The notes: generated from the sequence alone by a model not told the origin. A stretch of 29,704 bases of DNA from an uncultured Collinsella sp. (GCA_900551015.1 URUI01000019.1:1-29704), one strand, 5' to 3'; counted from the stretch's first letter, positions 21,576-29,382 are shown. Numbers and translations: made by a program.

Positions 21576-21854
21576 AGGGTTAAGAACTGCTTTTGTTTGT
21601 AAATCTGGTAAGTAAATAATTTAACTTACCGAGTTTTCCACTGAAAACAGGAAATCACCATTTTGGGGATAAAAAGTTTTCAACAGCCGTTAGTCGGTTC
21701 CATTTTGGTGAAGCGCTTCCTCAATTTGGGTAAAAAATTTCACCATTTTGATGATTCGGCTGCTTTGAGTTTTTGATAAAAATGCCTGTTCAGAAGCCTG
21801 CGCTATACCCATTTTGGTGAAACCAATTAATAGAGAAATATACTATAAAAATAT
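21576..21854. other. AT-rich intergenic stretch with repeated ATTTTGG motif
   Basis: There is no supported gene. The motif CCATTTTGGTGAA or a near form occurs at 21658 (CCATTTTGG), 21700, 21742 (ACCATTTTGATGA) and 21809, with a weaker version at 21722. A palindrome GGTAAGT/ACTTACC lies at 21607-21630. Base composition is much more AT-rich than the chromosome to the left. Confidence 0.5.
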
Positions 21855-22030
21855 AGGGACGGCGATGCCGTCCTCTTCGCTCGCGAAGCTCGCTGCGCGG
21901 CCACGTACCGTGTCCTTGCCGCCGGCTAAGCCGTCGATAAAGAATAGGGACAGCGATGCTGTCCCCCTTCGCTCGCGAAGCTCGCTGCGCGGTCACGTGC
22001 CGTGACCTTGCCGCCGGCTGTGCCGTCGAT
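21855..22030. repeat. Two 91-bp-period direct repeats
   Basis: Copy 1 runs 21855-21945 and copy 2 runs 21946-22030. They are close to identical over CTTCGCTCGCGAAGCTCGCT and CCTTGCCGCCGGCT, each containing the internal palindrome TTCGCTCGCGAA. Both begin with AGGGAC followed by a short perfect hairpin (GACGGCGATGCCGTC in copy 1, GACAGCGATGCTGTC in copy 2). The hairpin stems differ but the differences compensate, which preserves base pairing. No gene is present. Confidence 0.75.
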
Positions 22031-22066
22031 TGATTCGCTCACTGCGTTCGCTGATTGATTGATGGA

Positions 22067-22315
22067 CTAATCCGTTTTCTCAGTCACACCAGTCATGAGT
22101 GCAGCGATTGTCATGTCGAATCCGTTAGCAATTTTACAGAGGTTAGAAAGACTGACATTTCTTCGTCCGACCTCTATCGAGGCGTAGTAAGACCTGTCCA
22201 TGCCGATGCGATTCGCAAATTGTACTTGAGAGTAACCAGACTTTGATCTTAATTCTTTGCAGCGTAGACCAAAGGATCGTTGTAGCGGCGAGATATCCAT
22301 GACAAAAAGAGTCAT
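22067..22315 (-). CDS. Small XRE-family regulator (controller-protein-like)
   Basis: The protein is 82 residues from ATG 22315, or 77 from ATG 22300; the frame continues to 22336 without support. A helix-turn-helix of the Xre/Cro type covers most of it: FGLRCKELRSKSGYSQVQFA, then NRIGMDRSYYASIEVGRRN, then SLSNLCKIANGFDMTIAALM. Size and sequence are close to restriction-modification controller (C) proteins, but no restriction or methylase gene is visible. Neither start has a Shine-Dalgarno sequence. The upstream symmetric promoter would place transcription start almost at ATG 22315, so a leaderless message is likely. It is divergent from the large surface-protein gene and probably controls itself and possibly that gene. 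Confidence 0.83.
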   Translation of the reverse strand: MTLFVMDISPLQRSFGLRCKELRSKSGYSQVQFANRIGMDRSYYASIEVGRRNVSLSNLCKIANGFDMTIAALMTGVTEKTD

Positions 22316-22356
22316 GGATTGTTGTATAAAAGCCAACGGACTATATACAACAATCC
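22316..22356. promoter_or_regulatory. Symmetric divergent promoter/operator of the XRE gene
   Basis: GGATTGTTGTATA (22316-22328) and TATACAACAATCC (22344-22356) are perfect 13-bp inverted repeats with a 15-bp spacer. Because of the symmetry, TTGTAT-N16-TATACA occurs on both strands as a -35/-10 pair. The minus-strand promoter would start transcription near ATG 22315 of the regulator; the plus-strand one near 22356, giving an ~80-nt leader for the surface-protein gene. A second palindrome, ATCCATGAC/GTCATGGAT (22296-22319), lies over the start codons. Confidence 0.65.
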
Positions 22357-22437
22357 CTGTTAAGGCGCATAATTATCTCTATTGGAAAGCACTCTGATGC
22401 CCAGTCGGATAGGGCACGGAAAAGGAATGGAATAGCA

Positions 22438-25400
22438 ATGACTCAGGGAAAGCATTTCGCCGCCGGCGGCGACCACTTCGCCACACTGCCAAACAAAAAG
22501 ATTCACGCCCCGAAGGGGATCGCGCGTCTGACCGTCACCGCGGCGACCATGGCCGCCATGACCGGATCGAGCCTCATCTCACCGTTCACGGCATTCGCCC
22601 AGACCGGTGACGGGGGCACGCAGCACCCCGCCGTGATGTCGCCGATCGCCGCCCATGCCGGCGCTGCATCCGGTACCGGCGCGAAATCCGCCGCACAGAC
22701 CATCGCGGACCTGCAGAAGGCGGTCGACGAGGCGAAGGCGAAGGAAGACGCCGCCAAGGCATCCTACGATGAGGCCGCCGATCCCTACAACGAGGCGGCT
22801 TCCGCCCGCGACCAGGCCAAGGCATCCTACGATTCTGCAGTCAGCGCCGGCACGGCAGCCGACCGAGCGGCAATGGACGAGTACGCCCGTCAGGTCGCGG
22901 AGGGCAAGGACGCCGCCGATGCCGCCGGCAAGGACCTCGAGCAGGCGAAGGCGGGTCTCGCAGACGCCAAGGCAGATGCGTCCGAGAAGGACGAAGCGTA
23001 CCAGTCCGCCCTCAAGGCGGCCCAGGATGCCAAGGATGCCCTCGATAAGGCCAAGACAGATGCCGTAAGCGCCACCCCGGAGGCAATCAGTGCCGCCGAG
23101 CAGGCCGTGCGCGACGCCCAGGCTGCCGTGGACAGGGCACAGGCCGAACTGGACAACGCCAACGCGACGCTTGCCGATGCCCAATCCAAGCTGGTTGCGG
23201 CCCAGTCTGCAAAGGATTCCGCCGATGCCGTCCTCGCCGCAGCCCAGCAGAACAAGGACGCGGCGGATGCGAAGGCCGCAGCAGCCAGCGCCGCCTACGA
23301 GAAGGCGAAAGCCGACCTCGCCGCAGCGGAGGCAGGCGCCAGCGGTCCGGAGTACGATGCGGCAAAACAGAAGGTCGCGGACGCAGAGGCAGCCCTCGCT
23401 GCCGCACGAGCGGTGCAGTCCCAGTGCGAGTCCGAGCTCGAGCAGGCGCAGTCCGCTGCAGCAACGGCGCAGACCGAGCTGAATGATGCCCAGGCGTCCC
23501 TCTCCGTAAAGCAGCAGGCCGCGGCCGATGCCGAATCCGGTGTGAACGCCGCCCAGTCCGCTCTCGATGCCGCGAACGCCGCCCTCGATGCCGCGAAGCA
23601 GGCGAATGCCGACGCCGTCGCCAAGCTGGATGCCGCGAAGCAGGCTGTCAAGGACGCCGAGTCCGCCAAGGAAGCCGCCGACGTAGAGCTTGCGAACGCC
23701 AAGGTCGCAAAGGATACCGCAGACGCCTCCGTGACCGCCGCGCAGCAGAAGGTCGACGAGGCACAGGCGAAACTCGATTCCGCCGACGCGCAACTCAAGC
23801 AGGGGGCCATCGGCTTCTTCCGTGCCATGGGTGCCGATGACGCAGTCAACATCATCCTGAACGCCAAATATGCCGGAAAGACCGAAGTCGGCAACTCCAA
23901 GGACGCCACGTCCCTTGATAACATGCTCAATGCGATCAGGTGGATGAAGTCCGTCAACGACTACCGCAAGTCGGTCGGCCTGTCCGAGCTCCAGGTCACC
24001 TACAAGCTCATCGCCGGTGCCATTGCGGATGCCAACTACAGTGACACTGTGCTCGATCATGCCCGTCAATATGATTTTGCCGAAAACCTGGCATGGAATT
24101 ACGGAATCGATCCGAGTGGGCAGTGGATCGAGCAGGAGAAGGGCTTTTTCGACAAGGCAACGGAGACCCTTTATGGAGTCACCGGTCTTGTCGGCAAGGA
24201 TGCCTATGATTTCTATGCAAAGAACGGCGTCGCAATCAACCATTGGATTGCAAACAACTGCCGCTGGGAGAACGGCAGCAGCGGCACCGTCGGTCATTAC
24301 ATGAACATCATCAATCCCGAACTCGCCGTTATGGGAATGGCAACCTGCACCAAGGGCACCATGTCCGGGCTTCAGACGCAGTGCTACACCGCAGAGATCT
24401 CCGGCTGGTCCGGCTCCGGTTGGAACACGAACCCCATCTCCGTCGACGAGTACGAGCAAAAGCTGACCTCCTACATCGACGGTCTCAAGAACGCCAAGAG
24501 CGCACTCGACGCAGCCAAGGCCGATCTCGCCGCCAAGCAGCAGGCAGCCACCGACGCCGTTGAAACCGTCCAGCAGAAGCAGGTCGCAGCGGATTCCGCA
24601 CAGGCAGGTATCGATGCCGCGAAGCAGGACGTCACCGATGCCCAGCGTGCCGTCGATGCCGCAAAGGCCGATCTCGCCGCCAAGCAGCAGGGCGTCACCG
24701 ATGCCCGAGCTGGGTTGGATGCGGCGAAATCGAACCTCGATGCCGCCAGCGCGGCAGTCGTTACGGCAAAGTCGACCGTCCAGCAGAAGCAGGTCGCCTT
24801 TGATGCCGCCAACGCAGCCGTAACGACCGCACAGTCTAAGTTGGATTCCGCCAAGGCGGACACCGCTGCTAAGCAGCAGGGCGTGGACGATGCGAACGCC
24901 GACCTCGCGAAGTTCTTCCAGGACGTCGCCGACGCCAAGAAGGCGGTCGATACCGCAAAGAGCGTCCATGACGCGGCGGCAGCCGATCAGGTCGAGAAAG
25001 CGACAGTCCTCGCCGCCGCCAAGCAAAAGGCGGACGGCACCGCAAGCGCCCTCGCGGATGCTCAGCGTGCCGTCGATGCCGCAAGGACCGGCACTGGCGT
25101 TGCCGCCGACAAGCTCACCGGCTCCCAGACCGATCTCGAGGACGCACAGTCGAACCTCGACATCCTCACCGGTCTTGCCGCGAAGCTCGCAGAGGCACAG
25201 CGGCGCGAGCAGGATGCAGTAAAGGCCGTCAATGACACCAAGGCCGCGCTCGATGCCGCGAAGGCGGATACCATCGCCGCCGAGTCCCTGGTCTCCGCCG
25301 CCGAGCAGGTAAAGGCGCAGGCAGACGCCAAGCTGTCGAAGCTGAACTCCATCGATGCCGGCGCGGCGATCGCTTCCGGCCATGATGTGAACGCGGATGA

Positions 25401-25794
25401 CGCCCTCAACGCGCTTTTCGCCGCAGCAGTCGAGGCACGTGCCAAGGTCGCGCCCGCCAAGGCCATCCTGGACGAGAAGCAGGCCGCGGTGGACGGGCTC
25501 CAACCCGGCTATGATGCGGCACTCGCTGCCTACGAGCAGGCGAAGTCCGACCGCATCGCGGCAGAGCAGGAGCTTTCCGCCGAGATCGCCCGTCAGGAGG
25601 CGGAGGAGGCCGCAAAGAAGCAGGCGGCATACAGCCCGAAGCACCTCGCCGGCACGGAGACCGCCCAGTCCGGTAGCCTCGCCCAGACCGGCGACCGCGC
25701 GGGCCTCATCGGGGAGACGTTTGTCATCGGCGGCACCGTCCTCGTGGCGACCGGCGTCTTCCTCGACCGGAAGAAGCGCCGCGAGCAGATGTAA
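22438..25794 (+). CDS. Sortase-anchored surface protein: coiled coil - CAP domain - coiled coil
   Basis: The protein is 1118 residues. A long signal peptide (cleavage probably after FTAFA, about residue 54) is followed by an Ala/Asp/Lys-rich heptad coiled coil (about 80-460). A globular CAP/SCP domain (about 470-680) follows, recognisable by the AENLAWN and VGHYMNI motifs, which carry family cavity residues. A second coiled coil (about 690-1075) has repeats such as AAKADLAAKQQ and VQQKQVA. The C-terminus is a cell-wall sorting signal: LAQTG (1081-1085, a variant of LPxTG), a hydrophobic helix and the basic tail RKKRREQM. It should be linked to peptidoglycan by sortase and present the CAP domain on an extended stalk; adhesin function is inference. 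ATG 22438 follows AAAAGGAATGG. It lies next to mobilization genes and is probably element cargo. Confidence 0.88.
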   Translation: MTQGKHFAAGGDHFATLPNKKIHAPKGIARLTVTAATMAAMTGSSLISPFTAFAQTGDGGTQHPAVMSPIAAHAGAASGTGAKSAAQTIADLQKAVDEAKAKEDAAKASYDEAADPYNEAASARDQAKASYDSAVSAGTAADRAAMDEYARQVAEGKDAADAAGKDLEQAKAGLADAKADASEKDEAYQSALKAAQDAKDALDKAKTDAVSATPEAISAAEQAVRDAQAAVDRAQAELDNANATLADAQSKLVAAQSAKDSADAVLAAAQQNKDAADAKAAAASAAYEKAKADLAAAEAGASGPEYDAAKQKVADAEAALAAARAVQSQCESELEQAQSAAATAQTELNDAQASLSVKQQAAADAESGVNAAQSALDAANAALDAAKQANADAVAKLDAAKQAVKDAESAKEAADVELANAKVAKDTADASVTAAQQKVDEAQAKLDSADAQLKQGAIGFFRAMGADDAVNIILNAKYAGKTEVGNSKDATSLDNMLNAIRWMKSVNDYRKSVGLSELQVTYKLIAGAIADANYSDTVLDHARQYDFAENLAWNYGIDPSGQWIEQEKGFFDKATETLYGVTGLVGKDAYDFYAKNGVAINHWIANNCRWENGSSGTVGHYMNIINPELAVMGMATCTKGTMSGLQTQCYTAEISGWSGSGWNTNPISVDEYEQKLTSYIDGLKNAKSALDAAKADLAAKQQAATDAVETVQQKQVAADSAQAGIDAAKQDVTDAQRAVDAAKADLAAKQQGVTDARAGLDAAKSNLDAASAAVVTAKSTVQQKQVAFDAANAAVTTAQSKLDSAKADTAAKQQGVDDANADLAKFFQDVADAKKAVDTAKSVHDAAAADQVEKATVLAAAKQKADGTASALADAQRAVDAARTGTGVAADKLTGSQTDLEDAQSNLDILTGLAAKLAEAQRREQDAVKAVNDTKAALDAAKADTIAAESLVSAAEQVKAQADAKLSKLNSIDAGAAIASGHDVNADDALNALFAAAVEARAKVAPAKAILDEKQAAVDGLQPGYDAALAAYEQAKSDRIAAEQELSAEIARQEAEEAAKKQAAYSPKHLAGTETAQSGSLAQTGDRAGLIGETFVIGGTVLVATGVFLDRKKRREQM

Positions 25795-25802
25795 AAGCGA
25801 GT

Positions 25803-25840
25803 CGGGCGTTGGATATCGGCTAGTGTCCAACGCCCGGTTT
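25803..25840 (+). terminator. Terminator-like hairpin after the surface protein
   Basis: CGGGCGTTGGA (25803-25813) pairs perfectly with TCCAACGCCCG (25826-25836), followed by GTTT. The T-run is short, so partial read-through to the next gene, 20 bp on, is likely. Confidence 0.65.
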
Positions 25841-25859
25841 CATGGACAGGGAGATCGGT

Positions 25860-26504
25860 GTGAGAACAAAGGCTATTATCGTTGCGCTTCTGGTGTGCCT
25901 TTCGGCACCTCAACTTGGATGTGCCAGCGTTGCAAAGCAAGGAAGCGGCTCTACGGAAAGGGCCGCCACAGCGGTAAAGAATAAAGACAAAAAGAAGCCA
26001 AGCGAAGAAAAGGCGGCGCAAACCTCTGGAACCAAGACCGAGGAGAAGAAAGAATCCGACGACAAGGACCAGAAGTCCGATGACTCCAAGAAGGAGGATA
26101 ACAAGTCTTCCGATTCCTCGAAGTCGGGCAACAAGGGCGATTCCTCCCAGTCCAAGCAGAATTCCGGCAATTCGCAGAGTTCCGGCAGCAACAATTCCTC
26201 TTCCAACGGCGGCAGCCAGAAGAAGTGGGTTGCCGAGCAGGGCCACTGGGAGACAGATTACAGCCAGGTCTGGGTGCCGAATGTGGTTTATACGCGCCAT
26301 GAACGTTACATTTGTAGTGCATGCGGTGCATCTTTCGATTCTATAGCCGCTTGGTCAGCTCATAGTGACGCAATGTGGGAACAAGGTCAAGACCATGGAG
26401 CATATATCAATGATTCGTATACTACCTCTGAGGACCAGGGACATTATGAACAGAAGGCTACGGGGCAGCATTGGGTCGTCGATGTTGCCGGTCACTGGGA
26501 ATAA
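25860..26504 (+). CDS. Secreted protein with Ser/Lys-rich stalk and C2H2-like cluster
   Basis: The protein is 214 residues from GTG 25860, which has AGGGAG six bases upstream; an in-frame ATG at 25842 lies in the preceding hairpin region. A signal peptide (TKAIIVALLVCLSAPQLGCA) is followed by a low-complexity Lys/Glu/Ser/Asn stretch (about 30-120). The cysteine in QLGC could be a lipid attachment site, but the lipobox is not canonical. The C-terminal domain (about 120-214) begins and ends with aromatic motifs (EQGHWETDYSQVWVP, QHWVVDVAGHWE). It contains YICSACGASFDSIAAWSAHS followed by a second His, spaced like a C2H2 zinc finger. Function is unknown. It follows the sortase-anchored protein and may be expressed with it. 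Confidence 0.75.
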   Translation: MRTKAIIVALLVCLSAPQLGCASVAKQGSGSTERAATAVKNKDKKKPSEEKAAQTSGTKTEEKKESDDKDQKSDDSKKEDNKSSDSSKSGNKGDSSQSKQNSGNSQSSGSNNSSSNGGSQKKWVAEQGHWETDYSQVWVPNVVYTRHERYICSACGASFDSIAAWSAHSDAMWEQGQDHGAYINDSYTTSEDQGHYEQKATGQHWVVDVAGHWE

Positions 26505-26555
26505 TGGACATATGTTCCTCTCCTCTTACATTCGGTAAATGTTTATTTATTTGTG

Positions 26556-26580
26556 GGCGGCCGGTTCGGCCGCCTTTTTT
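26556..26580 (+). terminator. Rho-independent terminator
   Basis: GGCGGCCG (26556-26563) and CGGCCGCC (26567-26574) form a perfect 8-bp stem with a GTT loop and a run of six T. It ends the secreted-protein transcript. Confidence 0.92.
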
Positions 26581-26734
26581 AGACGCCCAGTCTGGGAGCA
26601 AACGATAGGAAAGCAATCAAACGAGAGGCCGTTCCAAAAGAATTCGGCGGTGCCGGATGCTTCGGGCAAAACCTTCCGCAAATCGGTAAGGTCTTCCATC
26701 GACTTGCTCCAGCCCTCGCCCGGAGTCCGCTACA

Positions 26735-27121
26735 GCGAATTTCTAACACTCAGCATCCTTCGCGTTAAAAATTCGCTTCCGCTCACGGTCTCCGCTGACA
26801 CTACGACACCGCGAAGCCTTTCGCTCGAAACGAGGCCTCTCATTTCGTGTCTACGCTACGCTTCGCCCAATCGCCGTCCCGGTGATTGCAAGATTGGTGT
26901 TGGGCTAGATAAATGGGGCCATACTCGCCCCCTTTATCTGCCAACACATCTTGTTTAACACCTCACACGGCGATAAAGTTAGAAATGAAGTTCGCCTTCA
27001 TTTCTCTAAGGGAAGCGACGGCGTCACTTCAAAAATCGGCGCGACGTCAGTCGCTCCTAAAAAGGAAAGCAATCTCATATCGGTTTTGAATCGGTGGCCT
27101 CACCGATTCGCTCTGCTTTCC
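26735..27121 (+). other. Candidate origin of transfer (hairpin-rich region before mobC)
   Basis: No gene is supported between 26581 and 27132. The region has five clear inverted repeats: 26735-26747 with 26764-26776 (12 of 13); 26907-26919 with 26927-26939 (12 of 13), extended outward by GTTGG/CCAAC and AAGAT/ATCTT to about 26890-26951; AGAAATGAAG/CTTCATTTCT at 26981-27005; GAATCGGTG/CACCGATTC at 27088-27109; and GGAAAGC/GCTTTCC at 27064-27121. Several hairpins immediately upstream of mobC and a relaxase gene are the usual arrangement of an oriT. The nic site cannot be placed from sequence alone. Confidence 0.55.
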
Positions 27122-27132
27122 TGGGGGCATGA

Positions 27133-27723
27133 ATGATGAGTTGCAAACGTCCGCACACCGTTAAGGCGACACTCACTTCTGAAGAATACGAAACGCTTTC
27201 CGCTTTGGCAGAAAAGGCGGGCATGACGAAAGCCGAATTCATTCGCTATGCACTGATTCATTGGAATGAATCGTTCGATGATCTAGTCATTTCCAAAAAT
27301 AAGAACGGTGGCCGTAGCAAAAAGCTGCAAACCGTTTCAGAGGATTCGAACGAAAAGCGCTCGGAGGTTATTTACGTCAAAGTCACCGATGGCGAGCACG
27401 AGGCGATTCGCAAGCAGGCGGATGCGCTCGGCACGACCGTCAGTGCGTATGCCCGCCGCGTGATGCTGGCCGGGAAAATCGAGATGATCGATTTCGATAT
27501 GAGCCAGGTCGCAAAAATCTATCACGAGCTGTATCGCGAGGGGACGAACCTCAACCAGCTGATGTATTTTGTGAATGCGCAAGGTCTTCCGGCCTACAAC
27601 GAGAAGGCGGTTTTCCGAACGCTTGAAAAGGTTTACCAAAATGCCCGTAAAGTCACTCTCTTCATCGAAGAGCTCGAACAGCGCTATTTCACCGATGGCG
27701 GTGAGCTCGATGACCGTCGTTAA
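27133..27723 (+). CDS. mobC: MobC-family relaxosome accessory protein
   Basis: The protein is 196 residues. Its two halves each resemble a ribbon-helix-helix unit: VKATLTSEEYETLSALAEKA with GMTKAEFIRYALI near the N-terminus, and VIYVKVTDGEHEAIRKQADA with LGTTVSAYARRVMLAG in the middle. The C-terminal half has the MobC signature YHELYREGTNLNQLMYFVNA. Such proteins bind oriT and help the relaxase nick. GGGGG lies upstream; ATG 27133 and the adjacent ATG 27136 are both possible, the second having better spacing. The relaxase gene overlaps its end by 14 bp, showing translational coupling. Confidence 0.87.
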   Translation: MMSCKRPHTVKATLTSEEYETLSALAEKAGMTKAEFIRYALIHWNESFDDLVISKNKNGGRSKKLQTVSEDSNEKRSEVIYVKVTDGEHEAIRKQADALGTTVSAYARRVMLAGKIEMIDFDMSQVAKIYHELYREGTNLNQLMYFVNAQGLPAYNEKAVFRTLEKVYQNARKVTLFIEELEQRYFTDGGELDDRR

Positions 27724-28909
27724 GCAGAAAGGTGTTTCGTCCGAGCGCTACGCGAAGCACCTGCGCAAGTACATTAACGGAAAGAATGCTTTGGCCCGCG
27801 GCGGCTGGAACCTCGCGAACGGAAAGCACTGGTTTTCCGAAATGGCTATGACGCGGAAGATGTTCCATCACGACAGGCCCGCGCGTGCCGGCGCGAAGAA
27901 CATAACGATGCTTCATCAGATTCTCGCGTTTCTGCCCGAGGAGTGCAGCTGCAACGGAGGCAAGATGACCCCCGATGCGTGTATGGCCTACGCGGAGCAA
28001 TGGCTTGCGAAACACTACCCGTATCAACAAGTGATTGTCGCGGTGCATGAGGAAAGCGATAAGGCGGGAAAACGCTATGCGGTTCATATGGCGATTAACC
28101 GCACGGATCTTTTGACGGGTAAGCGTTGCGAGACGGGCGGGCGTCGCGGAAAGTACGAACGCGCTGCGTGGGTTCGTGAAATGGACGAGGCCTGGAATCT
28201 CGCTCAGCTCGAAAAGGGAAAGAAGAACTCGAAGATTCGAGACCGACAGCCGCGCGACACTGAAAAGAAAATCGTTGAGCGGGGAGAGTGCAGTTATAAA
28301 AACAATCTGCGCGAGTTGATCCATCTTGCAATCAACGAAGGTCATCCGAAGAATATGGAGCAGTTTAAAAAGTTACTTGCCTCATGGGGCGTAGACATTT
28401 TCATCAAGAACAATCGAGTCTATGCGACAGATATCGATATCAAGGAGGCCGGCAACCCGAAGTGCACTTTCAACCTGACTCGTCTTGACGGGGGGTTTGC
28501 GGTCAAGCAACTTGAGGCGGCCTTCAAAAATAACGTGCTGGAGGCCGAGCGAGCCCTTCCTTATGAGAGGCGTTGCGAGATTTACATTCAACGGCTTAAG
28601 AAGGCGTATTCGGCGTGGGTCGAGCAGGCAAAGGCGAGCAAGGGCGTCGCCTACAATCTCTTTCCTAAGTTCATCGCACCGAAGTGCGATGAAGATCTGC
28701 TCGAGGATCCGGCGGTTCGTGATGAGCTTCTTGCCCGGCGCGGTTACGCAAGGGAGATTCGCGACCGTTACGCCGGCGCCGTTCCCGATGCTGGCGATGA
28801 CCGCGTTCGCGCCGCAGGACGAGCCCATGGTGGCAACGGCGACATCTCGCCGCAGGTCGATCGTGCGGTCGACCGAGGCGATTACGATCGCGGCGACGCG
28901 CCTCGCTAG
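27710..28909 (+). CDS. Relaxase / mobilization nuclease
   Basis: The protein is 399 residues from ATG 27710, which overlaps the mobC end and has GGTGAG upstream; the frame is open back to 27575 over mobC and is not coding there. The N-terminal relaxase domain includes SSERYAKHLRKYI, whose Tyr is a candidate nicking residue, a histidine in VIVAVHEESD, and YAVHMAINRTD, which resembles the metal-binding motif III (H-x-x-x-N). The middle (about 185-330) is basic and helical; the tail is low-complexity Arg/Asp/Gly. It should nick at oriT, bind the DNA 5' end and start conjugal transfer using another element's type IV system, since no transfer genes are seen here. It is short for a relaxase, with no primase or helicase domain. 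Confidence 0.82.
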   Translation: MTVVKQKGVSSERYAKHLRKYINGKNALARGGWNLANGKHWFSEMAMTRKMFHHDRPARAGAKNITMLHQILAFLPEECSCNGGKMTPDACMAYAEQWLAKHYPYQQVIVAVHEESDKAGKRYAVHMAINRTDLLTGKRCETGGRRGKYERAAWVREMDEAWNLAQLEKGKKNSKIRDRQPRDTEKKIVERGECSYKNNLRELIHLAINEGHPKNMEQFKKLLASWGVDIFIKNNRVYATDIDIKEAGNPKCTFNLTRLDGGFAVKQLEAAFKNNVLEAERALPYERRCEIYIQRLKKAYSAWVEQAKASKGVAYNLFPKFIAPKCDEDLLEDPAVRDELLARRGYAREIRDRYAGAVPDAGDDRVRAAGRAHGGNGDISPQVDRAVDRGDYDRGDAPR

Positions 28910-29027
28910 TTTTGGAAAGCCTATCGTCGGTGCCCTAGCGCGCTGCCATCCAGTGCCGATTCTGCCATACTCGCAATTCGGTGAGGATGAGGAGCGTGAA
29001 TTGATCGGCGGGGGTCAGCCGCTCTGA

Positions 29028-29033
29028 TAGAAT
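29028..29033 (+). promoter_or_regulatory. Possible -10 element of the small toxin-like gene
   Basis: TAGAAT differs from TATAAT at one base and would start transcription near 29040, just before the 5' pairing arms. The -35 match is poor (TTGATC at 29001 is 21 bp away). Confidence 0.35.
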
Positions 29034-29045
29034 CGTCCTTGCTGT

Positions 29046-29283
29046 CGGCAGCCCTCGTGCCGGGCAGAGCCCTCCATCCGATGGGAGGTGATGCCCATGA
29101 CCGATTTCACCGAGCTCGTGAAGCTCCTGACCGCTATGGTCTCGCTCCTCACGGCCCTTGTCGGCCTTTCCAAGGCACTCAAGCAGGGTTCGAAGCCCAA
29201 AAAGAAAGGCCACCGTCGCTAAGACGATGACCCAACTTCATTAAGCAACGGCTCTGCCCAGCTCTCTACAACTTGGGCTGCCG
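29046..29283 (+). promoter_or_regulatory. Long-range pairing arms enclosing the small toxin-like gene
   Basis: CGGCAGCCC (29046-29054) is the exact reverse complement of GGGCTGCCG (29275-29283), and GGGCAGAGCC (29062-29071) is the exact reverse complement of GGCTCTGCCC (29250-29259). The two pairs are nested in the right order, so the 5' leader of the transcript can fold onto its 3' end and hide the leader. This is typical of type I toxin messages. Confidence 0.65.
29097..29222 (+). CDS. Small hydrophobic peptide, type I toxin/holin-like candidate
   Basis: The peptide has 41 residues: a short acidic start (MTDFTELV), one membrane helix (KLLTAMVSLLTALVGLS) and a basic tail ending PKKKGHRR. 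This layout is that of type I toxin or small holin-like peptides that insert in the inner membrane. GGGAGG (29083-29088) gives a strong ribosome binding site eight bases before ATG 29097; ATG 29091 is in frame but only two bases from it. Complementary arms on both sides (29046-29071 and 29250-29283) can pair in the RNA. It lies just after the relaxase gene and would act as a maintenance module for the element. No antisense RNA promoter could be fixed by eye, so the assignment is an inference. Confidence 0.6.
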   Translation: MTDFTELVKLLTAMVSLLTALVGLSKALKQGSKPKKKGHRR

Positions 29284-29382
29284 TCGGCACCATTTTACCC
29301 TCCTGACGAGGAATTCGTCCATATTTCAAAAATCAAATCCTGTTCGCGCGTGGGCCCTTGATTGGCAACTTCATCCGAACAC

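Noticed and set aside
21186..21602. 138-codon frame covering the repeat array and tRNA
   Set aside because: It reads through the tRNA-Arg gene and the palindromic array, so it is not coding.
22438..25794. Reading the Ala-rich repeats as a DNA tandem-repeat locus
   Set aside because: The heptad pattern is at protein level with degenerate DNA; only short stretches such as AAKADLAAKQQ recur, so it is a coiled coil rather than a true tandem repeat.
26539..26958. 139-codon frame downstream of the secreted protein gene
   Set aside because: It begins upstream of a strong terminator and runs through it, then through the hairpins of the candidate oriT. It has no ribosome binding site and no protein-like pattern.
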